A stretch of DNA of 8,628 bases from Alphaproteobacteria bacterium (GTDB lineage: Bacteria > Pseudomonadota > Alphaproteobacteria > 16-39-46), in assembly GCA_947497675.1 (NCBI GenBank), contig CANMHY010000018.1, positions 1 through 8,628 of the forward strand, in the 5' to 3' direction. Both the position numbers and the translations under genes were made by a program. Positions 5,994 to 8,628 of the stretch are shown here, in pieces. Every line of letters starts with the position of its first letter. Position 1 is the stretch's first letter. The notes under the pieces were generated by a model, which saw nothing but the letters and a program-made list of their open reading frames with translations, searched no databases and was not told the origin of the DNA.

Positions 5994-8628
5994 ATGATAC
6001 TAAAACGCTTTCTTTCGCATCTCCTTTATGGGGTCTTCTTTCTCAGCATAGGTGTTCCTTGTATACACAGCATGGGTGACGTTCTTCCTCTTCCTCCCGC
6101 CCCTATTGGCGGAGATGGTCCCTCTGTCAGCTTGCCAGAAGCGCTTCCAATCACCTCAAATCCTATTGCAGATACAGGACTTGTACCAGGCGATCTTCCT
6201 CAAGACCTTGCAAACATCGACCCCACAACTCTCTCAAATATTGAGTCCATGGCCCATCCCAGCAATTACCAAGTTGAGACAGGCAATATAAGAATATGGG
6301 CGCCTGATTCAAACACCCTTGAGCTTGACCAGTATTCTTCTCTCCCTGGCTCTCACCCCTCTCAAATGATCCCAAGCACCGGAATTGTTAATTTTAATCA
6401 TCTCTCAACACGCCCCGGTGAAACTTTCCTGATTCGCTATCTCAACAGTGACGGGACCTTAAGAGAAAACCCCCGTGATAGTACCTTGATCCGTATTCTG
6501 GGTGGAGAAACCTCTCATTTCTCAGGAAATCTCCTCTCTAATGGAAATCTTGCTCTTTCCAACCCTGCTGGCATTACCTTTGAAAAGGAATCAAATACAA
6601 CGGTTCGCGGACTCTTAGCGACAACAGCGCACATCACAAATGAAGACTTTCTAACAGGAAGCCAGACGGGAAGGTATAACTTTACAAAAGGTGCTCAAGA
6701 CGGCGCCATTGTGAATCATGGGAAGATAAATCTCATCTCGGGCGGATTTGCGGCCCTCCTTGGAAATACTGTCCTTGATGATGGTGTCATGCTTGGGCAA
6801 CTGAGCCGTGTGATTGTGGCCGGTGCAGAATCCTATGTTCTGAGCTTTGATGGCGATAGTCTCATCGGCTTTGAGATCACCTCCACCCGAGAAAGCAAAG
6901 AGGCTAAACCCCTTAAAGAGCCAAGTGTTGAACATTCTGGGTCGATTATTAACAAAGGCGGTCTCGTTCTCGTCACAACAAAAGATGCCCAAAAATTCGT
7001 TTTTGAAGATTCAGTGAACATTAAGAGCATTCCTCAGGCGGCAAGCGTTGAAGAACACGACGGTATCATTACGCTTAAAGGTACAATTTCCGTAGATGGT
7101 CCTCAAGGCGGAAGCATCTGGGCCGAAAGCAGCAAAGACATGATTTTGGATCACGCCACTCTAACGGCCAATGGGACCGAACAAAAGGGAGGAAATGTCG
7201 TTGTCCTTGGACCTGAATTGCGGTCTTTTGGCTCAACGCTCAGAGCCGATGGCAAGCTCGGGGGTGGTAAGGTTCTCTTCGGAGGAGATTTTCAAGGAAA
7301 AAACCCGAATATCAATAATTCAATAAACACCTTTTTGGATCCAGATACACACCTCAGTGTCAATGCGCTTGAAGACGGAGATGGAGGACAGTTCGTCATC
7401 TGGGCTGACAATCTTACCCGAAACTGGAGCACCACCGAATCAAAGGGTGGTGCAAATGGGGGAAATGGAGGCCCAAAAAATGAAATTTCCGGGAAAGAAG
7501 ACCTTGATCATCACGGGAAGATAAATACCTTAGCGCCAAAGGGAGAGCCTGGAACGACCCTCCTTGATCCTAGGTATATCGTGATAGCAGCGGGAGGGGG
7601 GGGCTTTCCGCCTCTTTACTTTACCTCAGCTCCTTCTGAAGGAACGGCTACCGTAGACCCCGGAAATCTAGCAGGAGGTAACGTGGTTCTACAAGCTACG
7701 GCAGGCATGACTATAAATAGCCCTATTACCTCTGAGAATCTCGACATTAGCGCTTCTCTCACCCTTCAATCAGGAGGAGATATTCAGGTAAATGCAAACA
7801 TAACAACAAACAATGGGGATTTGCTTCTGCGCGCAAATGACTCTGCTTCTCTTGTCAGAACAGGTGGCGGTATTTCAAGCGCTGGTTATACCCTTAGTTC
7901 AGGAACAGGTAATTTAAGTCTAATCGTCGACAAATCAGGAGGTACTCCAGGAGACATTTCCGTTGGACCTCTTATTTCGTCAGGAGGAATTACGGTCTCT
8001 ACTCCTCAACATCTCATGCTCGACACCATTACAGCTACAGGAGGAGTTTTGAGTCTCACTGGACTTCTAGGCATCACAACCGGTCACGACATCATCAATC
8101 AAGGGAATATAAATCTTATAGGGCCTCTAACATTAACGAACAATATAAACATTGAAATACCAGAATTTGCAGGAGATATAAATATCAACGGTAATATTCT
8201 TGGAAATAGCCACAATCTCACTTTAACGTCAGCTCCAACACACTCCTTAAATTTTACTGGTACAATCAGTAACGTAGGTGCTTTTATCTCAAGTGGAGAT
8301 GGTACAAACAACTTTTCAGGATCAATTAGTTCTGCAACCCAATCCCATAGAGGTCTTTCGCTCTTGGATGCCCTTACGCTCATAACAACAGGAGATTTAT
8401 ATCTGGGCTCGGCAGTTCAGGGTACTAAGGATCTTACGTTAAATATTGGAGGAGATCTAACTTATCTTCCATCCGTCCTGCTCTCAACTATATTTAATGG
8501 TCAATCATCTCTGACAATTAAGAATAATGCCGGAGGACTTGGTACTCGTTCTCTCCCAATTCTTGTCAGTCTTGGAGATCTTTCGGCAGGCACCAGCGAT
8601 GTTCTTTTCCTTGGAAGCACAAGGGGAG
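5994..8628 (+). CDS. Partial two-partner-secretion adhesin, filamentous haemagglutinin type (N-terminal 878 residues)
   Basis: The frame is open from ATG 5994 to the right edge with no stop; an in-frame stop at 5967-5969 limits upstream starts. A Sec signal peptide is visible (MILKRFLSHLLYGVFFLSIG, cleavage probably after IHS, residue 26). A proline-rich linker follows. The TPS secretion domain lies at about 90-240, with 'STLIRILGG' (163-171), the 'NPAGI' form of the NPNG/NPNL motif (N190) and 'LLATTAHI' before 'FLTG'. Next comes the usual haemagglutinin module 'GGQFVIWADN' (464-473), 'SKGGANGGNGG', 'SGKEDLDHHGKI' and 'TLLDPRYIVI' (522-531). From about 540 on, degenerate beta-helix strands (NxGxI, GxIxxN) fill the rest. 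TpsA proteins are exported by Sec and then passed through a TpsB pore, to act at the surface in adhesion or toxin delivery. TpsB and the C-terminus are outside the window, so any toxin domain cannot be judged. Confidence 0.9.
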   Translation, partial: MILKRFLSHLLYGVFFLSIGVPCIHSMGDVLPLPPAPIGGDGPSVSLPEALPITSNPIADTGLVPGDLPQDLANIDPTTLSNIESMAHPSNYQVETGNIRIWAPDSNTLELDQYSSLPGSHPSQMIPSTGIVNFNHLSTRPGETFLIRYLNSDGTLRENPRDSTLIRILGGETSHFSGNLLSNGNLALSNPAGITFEKESNTTVRGLLATTAHITNEDFLTGSQTGRYNFTKGAQDGAIVNHGKINLISGGFAALLGNTVLDDGVMLGQLSRVIVAGAESYVLSFDGDSLIGFEITSTRESKEAKPLKEPSVEHSGSIINKGGLVLVTTKDAQKFVFEDSVNIKSIPQAASVEEHDGIITLKGTISVDGPQGGSIWAESSKDMILDHATLTANGTEQKGGNVVVLGPELRSFGSTLRADGKLGGGKVLFGGDFQGKNPNINNSINTFLDPDTHLSVNALEDGDGGQFVIWADNLTRNWSTTESKGGANGGNGGPKNEISGKEDLDHHGKINTLAPKGEPGTTLLDPRYIVIAAGGGGFPPLYFTSAPSEGTATVDPGNLAGGNVVLQATAGMTINSPITSENLDISASLTLQSGGDIQVNANITTNNGDLLLRANDSASLVRTGGGISSAGYTLSSGTGNLSLIVDKSGGTPGDISVGPLISSGGITVSTPQHLMLDTITATGGVLSLTGLLGITTGHDIINQGNINLIGPLTLTNNINIEIPEFAGDININGNILGNSHNLTLTSAPTHSLNFTGTISNVGAFISSGDGTNNFSGSISSATQSHRGLSLLDALTLITTGDLYLGSAVQGTKDLTLNIGGDLTYLPSVLLSTIFNGQSSLTIKNNAGGLGTRSLPILVSLGDLSAGTSDVLFLGSTRG
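7596..7603 (+). repeat. Eight-G tract within the adhesin coding region
   Basis: Eight consecutive Gs follow GGGA (7592-7595) and encode glycines 535-537 in the 'AAGGGGF' stretch that follows 'TLLDPRYIVI'. In this AT-rich DNA it is the longest G run I saw. Such tracts are typical slippage sites, and its position, at the end of the secretion module, is suggestive. Confidence 0.85.

Noticed and set aside
5994..6071. Lipoprotein signal ending at C23
   Set aside because: The residues before the cysteine are GVP, which does not fit a lipobox; cleavage by signal peptidase I after residue 26 fits better.
6651..7030. Two minus-strand frames inside the adhesin gene
   Set aside because: They are shadows of the plus-strand frame, which has a signal peptide, TPS domain and haemagglutinin module.

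Overview
The window comes from an AT-rich Gram-negative bacterium. Sampled 60-base rows run from about 27% to 52% G+C. A signal-peptide-bearing filamentous-haemagglutinin/two-partner-secretion adhesin, a SNF2-family ATPase with a long private N-terminus, and AT-rich spacers would fit a host-associated proteobacterium (for example the Holosporales-like alphaproteobacteria) or a similar intracellular lineage. That placement is inference; no marker gene in the window fixes it.

Layout. (1) Positions 1-629, minus strand: the first 209 codons of a soluble protein that runs off the left edge. Its later part resembles the domain that accompanies SEC-C motifs in some bacterial proteins; the match is from memory and weak. 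(2) Positions 630-1107: an AT-rich divergent spacer of 478 bp with both ribosome binding sites, a minus-facing hairpin plus T-tract, and a doubtful broken mini-ORF. (3) Positions 1108-5301, plus strand: a complete 1397-residue SNF2-type ATPase with a helical-repeat-like N-terminal third, a middle part like the bacterial SNF2-associated domain, and a complete two-lobed helicase core. (4) Positions 5525-5695, plus strand: a 56-residue basic protein of unknown function, followed by a clear rho-independent terminator (5764-5802). (5) Positions 5803-5993: an unusual leader with a candidate -10 box, a 9-bp long-range stem enclosing a 6-bp hairpin, a UUCG-capped hairpin and a 7-codon upstream ORF. 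(6) Positions 5994-8628, plus strand: the first 878 codons of a large secreted adhesin of the TpsA/filamentous haemagglutinin type, open at the right edge.

How the parts relate. The SNF2 protein and the minus-strand gene are divergent and could share control signals, although I found no convincing -35/-10 pair for either. The small gene lies 223 bp after the SNF2 gene with no terminator that I can see between them, so it may be read from the same transcript, which then ends at 5764-5802. The adhesin is therefore a separate transcription unit with its own leader. Its TpsB outer-membrane transporter is not in the window.

The points most worth following up are the adhesin's leader, where a hairpin may bring a distant Shine-Dalgarno sequence to the right distance from the ATG, and an eight-G run inside the adhesin gene, where slippage either way would cut the protein just after its secretion module. 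I found no CRISPR array, tRNA, rRNA, insertion sequence or recognisable defence system.
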